31,680 nucleotides of DNA, taken from IMG/VR virus record IMGVR_UViG_3300028829_001641, positions 1-31,680 of that record; one strand, written 5' to 3'. The translations under genes and the position numbers were made by a program. The notes under the pieces were generated by a model. The model made no database searches. It saw only the letters and a list, made by a program, of their open reading frames with translations, and had not been told where the DNA came from. This DNA comes from a virus. Shown here piece after piece: positions 7,192 to 15,700 of this stretch (position 1 is the stretch's first letter; each line of letters begins with the position of its first letter).

Positions 7192-7355
7192 TTGGTAAAA
7201 CTAATTCACCGCCTAAAGGTCCGTGTAATAATTGTGGGGCAACATTTTCTTGGTTGTTTTCACAGGAGTTAGACACAGGTGTCGATTTGTATGAATGTGA
7301 AAAGTGTAATAATATGTATATCTTAAGAAGGGATGTCGGGGAAAATGATAATTGA
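7188..7355 (+). CDS. Small zinc-ribbon protein
   Basis: The protein has 55 residues. It carries C-N-N-C at 13-16 and C-E-K-C at 37-40, spaced like a one-domain zinc ribbon, with aromatic residues (FSWLF) between the knuckles. The ATGA overlap with the upstream gene and the 23-base overlap with PolB show translational coupling. Possible roles are a polymerase accessory factor or transcription regulator, but nothing in the sequence decides this. It is one of five zinc-ribbon proteins in this 12 kb block. Confidence 0.6.
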   Translation: MIGKTNSPPKGPCNNCGATFSWLFSQELDTGVDLYECEKCNNMYILRRDVGENDN

Positions 7356-9582
7356 ACGTGGAAGAGGGCGGGATATAATCATAAGAGGAAGGACACCAAA
7401 CAAAGAAAGATATGATAAAACTATCAAAGGCCATTGGCCTTACTGTTTTGTAAAAACAGAAGATGCACCTTACATAGCGGAAGCCGTTAGAAAGGAAGAT
7501 GGTTATACTGGTCTTTTTGGGGAAAAACTAACTAAGATAATATGTGCTTCTGAATATGATGTTAGACAGTTAAGTAAAGCAGGGCAGACATGGGAAGCAA
7601 ATATTCCTTACCCTAATCAAGTTTTGGCTGATTACATAAATCAAGGTAATGAGCCTATACCTAACTATGAACATAGGACTTGGTATTTAGATGCAGAGTG
7701 GTCGCCAACGACAGGACATATGAGAGTCATAGTAGCCTATGATAACTTTAGCGAAAAAGAATATGTTTGGTTTGTCGAGCCGACGCTTGCGAAGCAGGGA
7801 TTAAAAGACGGTGAGGGTAAGCCTTATTCGCAATTGAGTGAATACACCTACGATACACCCGCTATGGCTTTTCCTAATGAAAGGTCTATGTTGATACACT
7901 TCATGCGTCATCTTAAGAAGTGCGACCCCGATATTATAACTGGTTGGTATGTAGTCGGTGCTGATATTAAACAGATTATAGAAAGGTGCAGAGCAACGGG
8001 TTTGTCTGAATTGACACTAAGCCCGCTAAGAAAGATAAGGTATGAGTTTGGTGATTGGTCGCAACCTATTGTCGGAAGAAACTGTATAGACTTAATGTTA
8101 GCCGTGTCTAAATTATGGGAGTTAAAGAATGGTAAACTACCCTCTTACAAACTAAACGATGTAGCAGAAGAAATATTAGGAGAAAAGAAAGTTGAGTTGG
8201 AGAAAGGACACGATGAATCTTGGTACGAAGATAGAGACTTATACATACACTATTGCAGACAAGATGTAAGACTTTTACCTAAACTAGATGAGGCCGTCAA
8301 TGCATTACAATATTACACTTCTTTACAACATATCGTACAATGCGATATTAAATCAACACCCTTCATTACTAAAATGTTTTCACAGTTAGTTTTGATGGAT
8401 AAAGATTTCAATGAGAGAATACCTACTAAACCCCAGTTTGATAAAGTGGATTATCAAGGTGCTGACATATTAGATGTTGAAGCAGGTGTGTACGATAATG
8501 TAGGTATCTTAGATATTAAGGCTATGTATCACAGCAACGCAGAGAAGTACAATATAAGTTGGGATACCCTAGACCAAAATGGTACGGATTGTGGTAATGG
8601 TAGTAAGTTTACACAGGATAAAAAGGGATTGCTTGTAAGACAAATGGATAAAATGACTGACCTAAGAAATACTTTTAAGATGAAAATGATTATGAGCGAA
8701 GGCAAGAAAAAGGCTAAGTGGGATTGTATGCAGTTTGCCGCCAAGACACTTGTTGCTTCTATGTATGGTGTCTGTGGAGATGCTAAGTACGGTATGTATC
8801 ACCCCGAAGTAGCGGCGGCTATAACACACACCTCTAGGGCTACTCTAGGTGAGTTAATGGTTGAGGCAGAGAGAGTAGGCTTCAAGGTAATATATGGGCA
8901 TACAGATTCAGTTTTCTGTCAAATACCTAGCCCCGAAATGGGCGAGCAAATGCTAGAGTCTATTAACAATAGAATGAGTCCTATAATTACACAGTTTGAA
9001 AAATGGTGTACAAGAATAATACTTGTTGCTAAGAATAGATATACCGCAAAAGTAATATGGTCCGATGGTAATTACCATGACTCTAATATTTACGTTAAAG
9101 GTATTGAAATGAAACAAAGTAGGATGCCGTCTGTTATGAAACAGGCTATGCATACCACAATAGAGGGTATTTTATCGGGCGAATCGGAAAACGATATTAC
9201 TATGAAAAACATGGAATTGGTAAACAATATTATGAAGGGTAAAGTCGATGCTAAGGAATTGTGTATGAAGGGTAAATTGGAAAAGGACTTGTCTAACTAC
9301 AAAGTTTTATCGGGTTCTTCGGCAGGTGCGGCTTGGGCTAATGAGTTTCTAGGTAAAGGGTATAGAAAGGGTTCATTCTTTTTAGTATCTATAAATGAAA
9401 ATGGTAAATACATAGCCTTTGACGACCCTAAAGACATAGACGGTATAACTAAAATAGGGGAAAAAATACTAGTCGAAAGATTCATATTACGCAAAGTTAT
9501 ACCTTATTATGAGTTGGCATCTTGGGATGCACAACCTTTACATAATGCTGCTTATGGAATAACCATAAGGAACTGGGTATAG
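7333..9582 (+). CDS. polB: Family B DNA polymerase (PolB) with proofreading domain
   Basis: The protein has 749 residues, slightly shorter than cellular archaeal PolB (about 775-800). Exonuclease motifs are Exo I WYLDAEW (D120, E122), Exo II around ITGWYVVGADIKQI (D211) and Exo III YCRQDVRLL (Y307, D311). Polymerase motifs are A LDIKAMYHSN (D394), B KTLVASMYG (471-479) and C YGHTDS (521-526, catalytic D525), followed by the KxRY-like AKNRYTAK. All three catalytic carboxylate sites look intact, so polymerase and 3'-5' exonuclease activity are expected. The first Asp of the usual YGDTDS is His. ATG 7345 (MIIERGRG) is an equally good start. It should work with the clamp, loader and primase genes around it. 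Confidence 0.95.
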   Translation: MSGKMIIERGRGRDIIIRGRTPNKERYDKTIKGHWPYCFVKTEDAPYIAEAVRKEDGYTGLFGEKLTKIICASEYDVRQLSKAGQTWEANIPYPNQVLADYINQGNEPIPNYEHRTWYLDAEWSPTTGHMRVIVAYDNFSEKEYVWFVEPTLAKQGLKDGEGKPYSQLSEYTYDTPAMAFPNERSMLIHFMRHLKKCDPDIITGWYVVGADIKQIIERCRATGLSELTLSPLRKIRYEFGDWSQPIVGRNCIDLMLAVSKLWELKNGKLPSYKLNDVAEEILGEKKVELEKGHDESWYEDRDLYIHYCRQDVRLLPKLDEAVNALQYYTSLQHIVQCDIKSTPFITKMFSQLVLMDKDFNERIPTKPQFDKVDYQGADILDVEAGVYDNVGILDIKAMYHSNAEKYNISWDTLDQNGTDCGNGSKFTQDKKGLLVRQMDKMTDLRNTFKMKMIMSEGKKKAKWDCMQFAAKTLVASMYGVCGDAKYGMYHPEVAAAITHTSRATLGELMVEAERVGFKVIYGHTDSVFCQIPSPEMGEQMLESINNRMSPIITQFEKWCTRIILVAKNRYTAKVIWSDGNYHDSNIYVKGIEMKQSRMPSVMKQAMHTTIEGILSGESENDITMKNMELVNNIMKGKVDAKELCMKGKLEKDLSNYKVLSGSSAGAAWANEFLGKGYRKGSFFLVSINENGKYIAFDDPKDIDGITKIGEKILVERFILRKVIPYYELASWDAQPLHNAAYGITIRNWV

Positions 9583-9596
9583 TTTATATGTGTAAT
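9583..9596 (+). promoter_or_regulatory. TATA-box promoter downstream of polB
   Basis: TTTATATGTGTAAT directly follows the TAG stop of polB. The first T is 30 bases before ATG 9613. A GGTGA at 9604-9608 lies between box and start. This is the third exact copy of a 17-base stop-plus-box element and should drive the nuclease-primase unit. Confidence 0.65.
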
Positions 9597-9612
9597 AAAG
9601 ATTGGTGATAAT

Positions 9613-9906
9613 ATGACGAAAGTAAAACAAGAAGATTTTGAAAGATTTGTAAATGAAGTAGCACAAGCGATTAATATAATTGGTAACGATGTAGGAAAAA
9701 TGCAAGCGATAATGTATAACCTTTTAGATGAGTTAGACAAACTAGAAAAACCTACTTGTGTGCATTGTAATAAAACACTTATGATACCTATTGTTAAAAA
9801 TATAACTAAGAGTGAAACTTGTCCTTATTGTCAACAGAATATTTATGGTACAGGCCAACCTACCTTTGAAAACTGGGATGCAGGTTTAGTAGCGGAAGAA
9901 GAGTGA
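9613..9906 (+). CDS. Coiled-coil protein with C-terminal zinc ribbon
   Basis: The protein has 97 residues. Residues 1-47 form an amphipathic helix or coiled coil (FERFVNEVAQAINIIGN, LLDELDKLEK). Residues 49-78 hold a zinc ribbon with C-V-H-C and C-P-Y-C separated by about 18 residues. The tail is acidic. A GGTGA site lies four bases before the ATG. The stop TGA overlaps the next gene's GTG by four bases, linking it to the Cas4/RecB-like nuclease. A role as adaptor or regulator of the nuclease or primase is possible but not shown. Confidence 0.6.
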   Translation: MTKVKQEDFERFVNEVAQAINIIGNDVGKMQAIMYNLLDELDKLEKPTCVHCNKTLMIPIVKNITKSETCPYCQQNIYGTGQPTFENWDAGLVAEEE

Positions 9907-10736
9907 TTACAATGCAAACATCTTCATACAACCCTGCGGATAAAGGGGCGTTAAGAGTTAGTAAGTCATCTTACATGACTTACAAGATGTGTCCTAGACA
10001 ATACTATTGGGGGTATATCACGGATATACCTAGACCCCCTGCTACCGAAGAAATGATTAGAGGTGTCGCCATACACAATGTTATGGAGAGAGGTCTATTA
10101 GAAGGTGCAGACGTATTGATGGAAGCAGCAGAACAGGAAGGTGTGGCCGACGATGAGGGAGTCGATTCTTTAAACCTTCTATTACATCAGATAGCGCACG
10201 ACATGGGTGGGTTTGAAGTAGTGGAAGCAGAAGTGAAGCACGAAGTCTATGAAGAATTGAACGGGCAACCTATTGTATGGGTTGGTCTTATAGATGGTGT
10301 ATTAAAACATCCCGAAACTGGTAAATTAATTTTAGTCGAATTGAAGACAGGTAATATGAGTATGTCTAAATTAGGTAGGACTAGAAAAGAATTAGTATAC
10401 TATAATAGAATGCTAAGAAAATTAGATTATGAAGAAGTTTCCCACTACTTATACATAAGCCCCGACTACGAATATGACGCAGATGATAAATTATTATTAG
10501 AAGGTGATAAAAGAGGTAAAACTATGTGGGTCGGAGCAGAGCGTGGTTGGGCCTTGTTAGAACCTGCTTTGGAAAGGTCTTTTAATTCCTTTGAGGAATC
10601 ATTATACGACACTATACATTCACTTATTTCCCACGAATGGCCTATGAAATGGAATGACTATTTCTGTCCTATGTGGTGTGATTATTCACTTAACTGTGAA
10701 GCGGAAATGAACGGAATAAACGGGTGGGAAGTATGA
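9903..10736 (+). CDS. RecB/Cas4-like PD-(D/E)XK nuclease with probable Fe-S cluster
   Basis: The protein has 277 residues (274 if ATG 9912 is used). The nuclease core is visible in order: RVSKSSYMTYKMCPRQYYW near the start, RGVAIHNVME with the conserved His, VGLIDGVLK with the Asp, VELKTG with the E-x-K pair, and the helix KELVYYNRML in the place of the RecB-family QxxxY motif. One N-terminal Cys (MCPRQ) plus three C-terminal ones (CPMWCDYSLNC) match the Cas4/AddB arrangement that holds a 4Fe-4S cluster. It probably degrades or processes DNA ends during replication or recombination. There is no CRISPR array or other cas gene nearby, so it is a stand-alone viral nuclease. Confidence 0.8.
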   Translation: MITMQTSSYNPADKGALRVSKSSYMTYKMCPRQYYWGYITDIPRPPATEEMIRGVAIHNVMERGLLEGADVLMEAAEQEGVADDEGVDSLNLLLHQIAHDMGGFEVVEAEVKHEVYEELNGQPIVWVGLIDGVLKHPETGKLILVELKTGNMSMSKLGRTRKELVYYNRMLRKLDYEEVSHYLYISPDYEYDADDKLLLEGDKRGKTMWVGAERGWALLEPALERSFNSFEESLYDTIHSLISHEWPMKWNDYFCPMWCDYSLNCEAEMNGINGWEV

Positions 10737-10900
10737 GTAGTTTTATGTTAATAGAATGTATAGCGTGTGGTTCTGACGATATGTGGGAAGGCAAAGAGGA
10801 AATATGGAAAGTAACTGGTGAAGAAGGTACTTCTCCCGAAAAAATACTTCTGTATGCTTGTGAATGTGGTAGTGTACAATCAGTAAAATTAGAGGAATAA
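10733..10900 (+). CDS. Small zinc-ribbon protein
   Basis: The protein has 55 residues. It has C-I-A-C at 9-12 and C-E-C at 43-45, a minimal zinc ribbon with an acidic middle (DDMWEGKEE). ATGA overlaps the nuclease stop by four bases, and the primase ATG follows two bases after its stop, so it lies tightly between nuclease and primase. Function is unknown; a protein-protein adaptor or a transcription factor are the usual roles of such ribbons. Confidence 0.6.
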   Translation: MSSFMLIECIACGSDDMWEGKEEIWKVTGEEGTSPEKILLYACECGSVQSVKLEE

Positions 10901-10902
10901 TC

Positions 10903-11895
10903 ATGCCTCTAGGATTTCCACGTGAGATTGGGCTACGCCGTACCCCTTGCGAAAGTGTCGATGATTTTAACAGTTATATAAACAAAATAAATGGTAAGGC
11001 ATCTTGTTATACTTCTCTCTATTCTTTTGAGAGAAGAGAAACACACCGTTCTTGGAAGTATGATGTTGAATCAGTAGTCATGGATAGAGCATGGTGGGAT
11101 TTTGATATGTTAGAAGATGGTACTATGGAAGATGTTAAAAGAGATGTGTCCGTATTACTCACTAGACTTAGTGGAGATGTTAGGTTAGTCTTTACTGGTA
11201 GGGGTTTTCATGTACATCAATTCTTCGATAAACCTATTAAGGGTACATCAATAGCGAAACACTTAGAACGTTATCAAAAAGATAGGGCTAAAGGTTTGAA
11301 AACATTAGACGGTGTTGGTTTTCCTCAAAAGTTAACTCGCATCCCCGATACATATAACCCGAAAAGAGGGCGTTGGTCTGTCAATATAGATGCAAGTAAT
11401 TTTATGGTAAATCCTTTGTCTTACAACATACCCGCAGAGCCACAGAAAAACCTATTACATTTAGACCCGTTCAGAGGTAAAGCACCCGAAGAAGGTTTTG
11501 ATATTAGAAGATGGATAGCAAACAATCCCTCACAAGAAATAACGCCTGTTGGGGAGTTTAATGGTGAGATAGGTAGTGCAGGTCAGATACCTATTCCCCC
11601 TTGCTTAGAGAAGGCTATGAGGCAAGAAAACCCTAAACATACACATAGGATAGCGTTAGTTCAACACCTAGCGGAAAACCTTAGATGGTTTGCACATCCT
11701 TCGACCTTGACAAAGGGACAAAAAACAAAAAGTGTTGAAAGTATAGTTAATTTTATCTCAAAACTAAATTGGAGAGATTATAACGAACACACATCAAGAT
11801 TCCACGTAAGTAGTATTATAGACTACGAACACGTACCTACAAAATGTTGTATGGATGCAGGTCCATGTTGGGCGCACGATGGAGTAAAGAGGTAA
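10903..11895 (+). CDS. Archaeo-eukaryotic primase with fused PriL-like Fe-S domain
   Basis: The protein has 330 residues and would make primers for PolB. The catalytic PriS-like part holds WWDFDM (D66, D68), the GRGFHVH motif (99-105) that binds nucleotide phosphates, D136, and LTRIPDTYNPKRG (144-156), equal to the RLIRxPGSLH motif of archaeal PriS. From about 230 the protein resembles the C-terminal domain of the large subunit PriL: IPPCLEKA (C234), HRIALVQHL, RDYNEHTSRFHVSSI, then CCMDAGPC (C315, C316, C322). Four cysteines could hold the 4Fe-4S cluster. Cellular archaea keep the two subunits separate, so this is a compact fusion. It shares a unit with the nuclease. Confidence 0.82.
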   Translation: MPLGFPREIGLRRTPCESVDDFNSYINKINGKASCYTSLYSFERRETHRSWKYDVESVVMDRAWWDFDMLEDGTMEDVKRDVSVLLTRLSGDVRLVFTGRGFHVHQFFDKPIKGTSIAKHLERYQKDRAKGLKTLDGVGFPQKLTRIPDTYNPKRGRWSVNIDASNFMVNPLSYNIPAEPQKNLLHLDPFRGKAPEEGFDIRRWIANNPSQEITPVGEFNGEIGSAGQIPIPPCLEKAMRQENPKHTHRIALVQHLAENLRWFAHPSTLTKGQKTKSVESIVNFISKLNWRDYNEHTSRFHVSSIIDYEHVPTKCCMDAGPCWAHDGVKR

Positions 11896-11899
11896 TATT

Positions 11900-12058
11900 A
11901 TGATGACAATGACAATGATGACTTTAGAGCAAGCAAAAGAATGCATTACTTGTGGGGGTGATTGGACTACACAAACTAAATTGGAAAAGTTTTGTGGTAA
12001 TTGTAATTCCTATATGATAGAGATAGATGGTGAGGTTTATACCACACAAGGTTGGTAG
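11900..12058 (+). CDS. Small zinc-ribbon protein
   Basis: The protein has 52 residues. After a methionine/threonine-rich start (MMTMTMMTLE; the exact ATG is unclear, since five Met lie in the first seven residues) it has C-I-T-C at 15-18 and C-G-N-C at 32-35, then a short strand IEIDGEVY. It fits tightly between the primase gene and the ERCC4 nuclease gene. Function is unknown. It belongs to the set of small ribbons seen across the block. Confidence 0.58.
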   Translation: MMTMTMMTLEQAKECITCGGDWTTQTKLEKFCGNCNSYMIEIDGEVYTTQGW

Positions 12059-12090
12059 TCTTTAATAACCCCCCAAACTGTATACTGTAT

Positions 12091-12789
12091 ATGTTGCTAG
12101 TGGATGATAGGGAAAACCCTAAAGTAGTTAATAAGTTGTTAATGAGAATGGGTAATAAAGACGTAAAAGTATGTCGTATGAAAGCATCTGATTATACTAT
12201 GGGTACTTGGGGTATAGAAGCCAAAGAAATCAATGACCTTTATAGGTCAATAATGGGCTACGGAAGGACACGTACAATAGTTGAACAGTTAAGAGACTTA
12301 GAAGAGTCTTGTGAGAATCCTTTTCTAGTAGTTTATGGTACTGAATTAAAACCGTTCATACCTATGAAACATGGTAGGCCGAGTGCTAAGATGAAGGCTA
12401 TGGAAATGGCTAAAATGAAAAAGGTAATAAAACAATTTAAAACTACATTTTACCAAAGATTTCCTAAAATAAAATACATGGAAGTGACTACTATGGATGA
12501 TTTCACAGAGTGGTTAGTAATAAATCATACACAACAAGGAATGGCTGAATACAGATTAGATACGCAGAAAAAAAATGAGATAAAAAATGCCGATTTAGAT
12601 AATAGAGTTAGAATGTTGACGGCAATAGAAGGTATTACGGTAAAACAAGCCCAAGGTTTGTTAGAACACTTTGGTAGTGTAAACAATATACTTAAGAAAA
12701 AAGTAACTCAAAAAGAATTAATGATGGTAAACGGTATAACTAGAAGAAAGGCTAAAGCAATAGTATCTTTAAGAGAATCATATTGGTGA
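12091..12789 (+). CDS. XPF/Mus81-type ERCC4 nuclease with HhH domain
   Basis: The protein has 232 residues and would be a structure-specific nuclease for branched DNA, as in Hef/XPF/Mus81. The ERCC4 domain begins at once: LLVDDRENPKVV, then KASDYTMG (D34) and GIEAKEINDLYRSI, the place of the catalytic ERKxxxD (E43, A44, K45, D49). The Arg of ERK is Ala, while the acidic residues remain. A linker follows, then a C-terminal helix-hairpin-helix pair: MLTAIEGITVKQAQGLLEHF and MMVNGITRRKAKAIVSL. I start at ATG 12091 rather than upstream TTG 12052, because the ERCC4 fold begins directly there. It is the last gene of the plus block and its end overlaps the opposing tail gene by 12 bases. Confidence 0.82.
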   Translation: MLLVDDRENPKVVNKLLMRMGNKDVKVCRMKASDYTMGTWGIEAKEINDLYRSIMGYGRTRTIVEQLRDLEESCENPFLVVYGTELKPFIPMKHGRPSAKMKAMEMAKMKKVIKQFKTTFYQRFPKIKYMEVTTMDDFTEWLVINHTQQGMAEYRLDTQKKNEIKNADLDNRVRMLTAIEGITVKQAQGLLEHFGSVNNILKKKVTQKELMMVNGITRRKAKAIVSLRESYW

Positions 12790-15700
12790 AAATTGACTGC
12801 TTGATGATGTTGTATGTGCAGAAGCCCTGTGCATTTTTATTTGTAAATTGTGTATAGTAAGACTTGTTGTGTTAGCATCGTCATTACCCATACCTGCTTT
12901 TCTTGTTATACTTACCTTAACTTTTCTTCCTGCATTTTTCAATCCTTCTATTGGTCTTAGAGGCATTATAGCAATTGATTGATTAGATATACCAGTCCTT
13001 ACCTTTATCTCATTAGTAAATGTTTTTCCTGTTTCGGGGATTGTAACTGTAACATACAATACAGCGTTAGTAGTCGATGATGAAACCGTAGGACCATGTG
13101 TAATATAAGCCTGTATACTCATTCTATTGCTCACAATATCCTGTGGTACATTAAAAATAGTTTCTATACTAGACTCTTGAGAAACTATATTACCTTCCGT
13201 ACCTTGTAGCCCCTTTGCTGCGAAAACATATCCATCAGAAGTAACAGTAGTATTTCCACTACTGCTAGATATATCGACATCCATACCTTCTATACCTTTC
13301 ATTGTAGTAGGTGTAATACTAGGTTTATCTGAACCTAGTATAGAAAACTTACCTGCCGGAGACAAACTATCACTAGGTAGGTTCATCCTACCTTTTAACT
13401 TACCATATGCCGTTGAGGAAAAGTCGCCTAAACCTAATTTCTTACCTGCGTCATAAAGTGTTCCTGTCGAATCAGTAGTACCACTAGGTTTAGGTTTGAA
13501 AGGGTCTATCAAAGAGCCACCAGTAGGCGGTCTAGGTGGTATTAAATTATCGTCTTGTTCTTCGTATCCTTGATTAGAAGAGTCGTTATTATTTTTACTC
13601 TTTTGTCTTGCAGTATTAGTATTAGGGAAAAGATAACTTATTAAACCACCCTTTTCTATACTTTCATCTCTTTCTAATATAAACTTAACATCTTCTGTAC
13701 TACCTGCTTTGACCGACCAATTGAGGCTTTGGATAATCATAGGTTCGTTTGTCAATTCTAAACCTTTATCTGTGACTAAAACGGCACTACCTTTAACGTA
13801 GGATAAATCACGGCATACGTGTACACGTGGAGCATACCATATAGCCCTATTGTCCCTAAACCCACCGTTTGTACTAGAACCTATTTCAGTAGCCCCAGTA
13901 TATTTCCTACAACCTATTGGGAATATACTATCTGTGTTAGGTGTACTAGCATGGTTATAATCTGATAAAATTGTACTACCATCGGGATTTCCGCATCTAT
14001 GACGCAACAACGCTCGGCAGTATTCTGCGTTAAAAGAAACTACAATAGTAGAGTTAGCCTGTGCGCCGTAAGTCACAGGAATAGGAACTTCATAAAAACC
14101 ACTATGTTTTACGTCTAGTGTTTCTTGATAAGTAGCATCGGTTAAAGTAGCCGTTTTATCTTTGTCATTACTAAAAGAATAATCACTTAAATAAATTGTA
14201 AACTCGGCTGTGTCTATTGTAGCATCTGTGGCTTGTGTTGCTTTTAACCCTATCCACATCCTTAAATGCTCTCCTGTTTGTGTACTAACAAAGGGTGTTT
14301 TGTTTGGTATATGGACTACCTGTACTGCGTTGCTAATAGAGTTGCTACCATACCAGTAGTAATTATTTTTCCATTTTATATCTCCCGAAGCCGTTTGGTC
14401 TTCTTTAGAAGTACCATATCTATTACCTAAATCACTAATACTGATATTCATATTGCCGTCCAAAGCGTTTACCATACCGTTAAAAGGAATGCCACCTAAA
14501 CCTACTCTAGTCCAATTAGTGACATATCCATAATAACTAGAAGCACTTACTTCACCTAATGCTATATACGGGTCTGCTATGTATCCATAACGTCCATCGT
14601 CTATCATTTTATTTCCTACTGTACTATCTAAGAATGGTTCTGCTGTTATAGAAAGAGGATTATTTTTATACTTATTATATTCTTGTTGTGCTATTAACAA
14701 AGCCTCACTTCCACTAGTTATACTAGGTTGGTCTAATATCTTCCAAGTTGTAGTATCATCTAACCCAACGCTAGGCCAATCCGCAAAAGAAGCACCTTCA
14801 TTGTAATAAACTCTAACGTTTGTTATTTGGCCGCTTAACTGTACACTTATATTGTTTACTGTCATGTTGTCTCTGTTTAGAGCAATACCACTATTATAGT
14901 TAGGTCTAAACTCAAATCTGTTATCCCTACCTATACCATAAGTAAAACTTTGGTAAGTACCGTTAGAACCATAACCCGATTTTTGTTGTATCTTACCTAT
15001 TATTGAGCCTAAAGTACTACTCCTACTATCCACTATTGACCCGTAAGAATCGTTATCAGACATAATACTTGTAATTGGAACGTTGTTTATATCGTAAACA
15101 CTTGTCACTTTAGCACTAGGAAGCCAAGTATCCATTATAGCAGCATTCCAAAGCATACGAATCTTATCACTATCCCAATATGTACCACCGTTAGGGTTTT
15201 TATAAAACCCGTCAATATGCATCATTAAACGTAGCATATATTCTGAATACACAGTTGCGTGTACTTCATAGGCTACGGGTGTAGTTTCTCCACCTTCTGT
15301 TGTACCAAACTGTAAATCTAATCCTATATCACTTATGTTTTCTATATCGGTAGCATGGTAAACATTCCAAAGGTTTTGCTCTAGGTTTACATAATCTATT
15401 TCATCAGCACCAGTAAATTGTGTACCATCTAAAGTAGTTACATTTGCTAACTGTATAGGGATAACATAAGTATCTGATGTAGCCCAATTTCCATCATCAT
15501 AAACCCATATCTCTGTTTCGCTGTTTACTTTTAAGATATTTAATTCAGTGACAGTATTGTCAGTAGCCGTCCTTCTAAGAATCATACCTTCTGTGACACC
15601 ACCAGTTATATGAGCATGGCCTGTACGACTTATTGGTATGTAAGGTATATTAAAGTAAGTACCCGCAGTACCTACGGTTAAAGTCCCTGTGCTTGAAAAC

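Noticed and set aside
9903-10736. Cas4 as part of a CRISPR system
   Set aside because: No cas1, cas2 or repeat array lies in the window; the neighbours are replication genes.
12052-12090. Upstream TTG start for the ERCC4 nuclease
   Set aside because: It would add 13 residues before the first family strand and overlap the zinc-ribbon gene; ATG 12091 gives the normal ERCC4 beginning.
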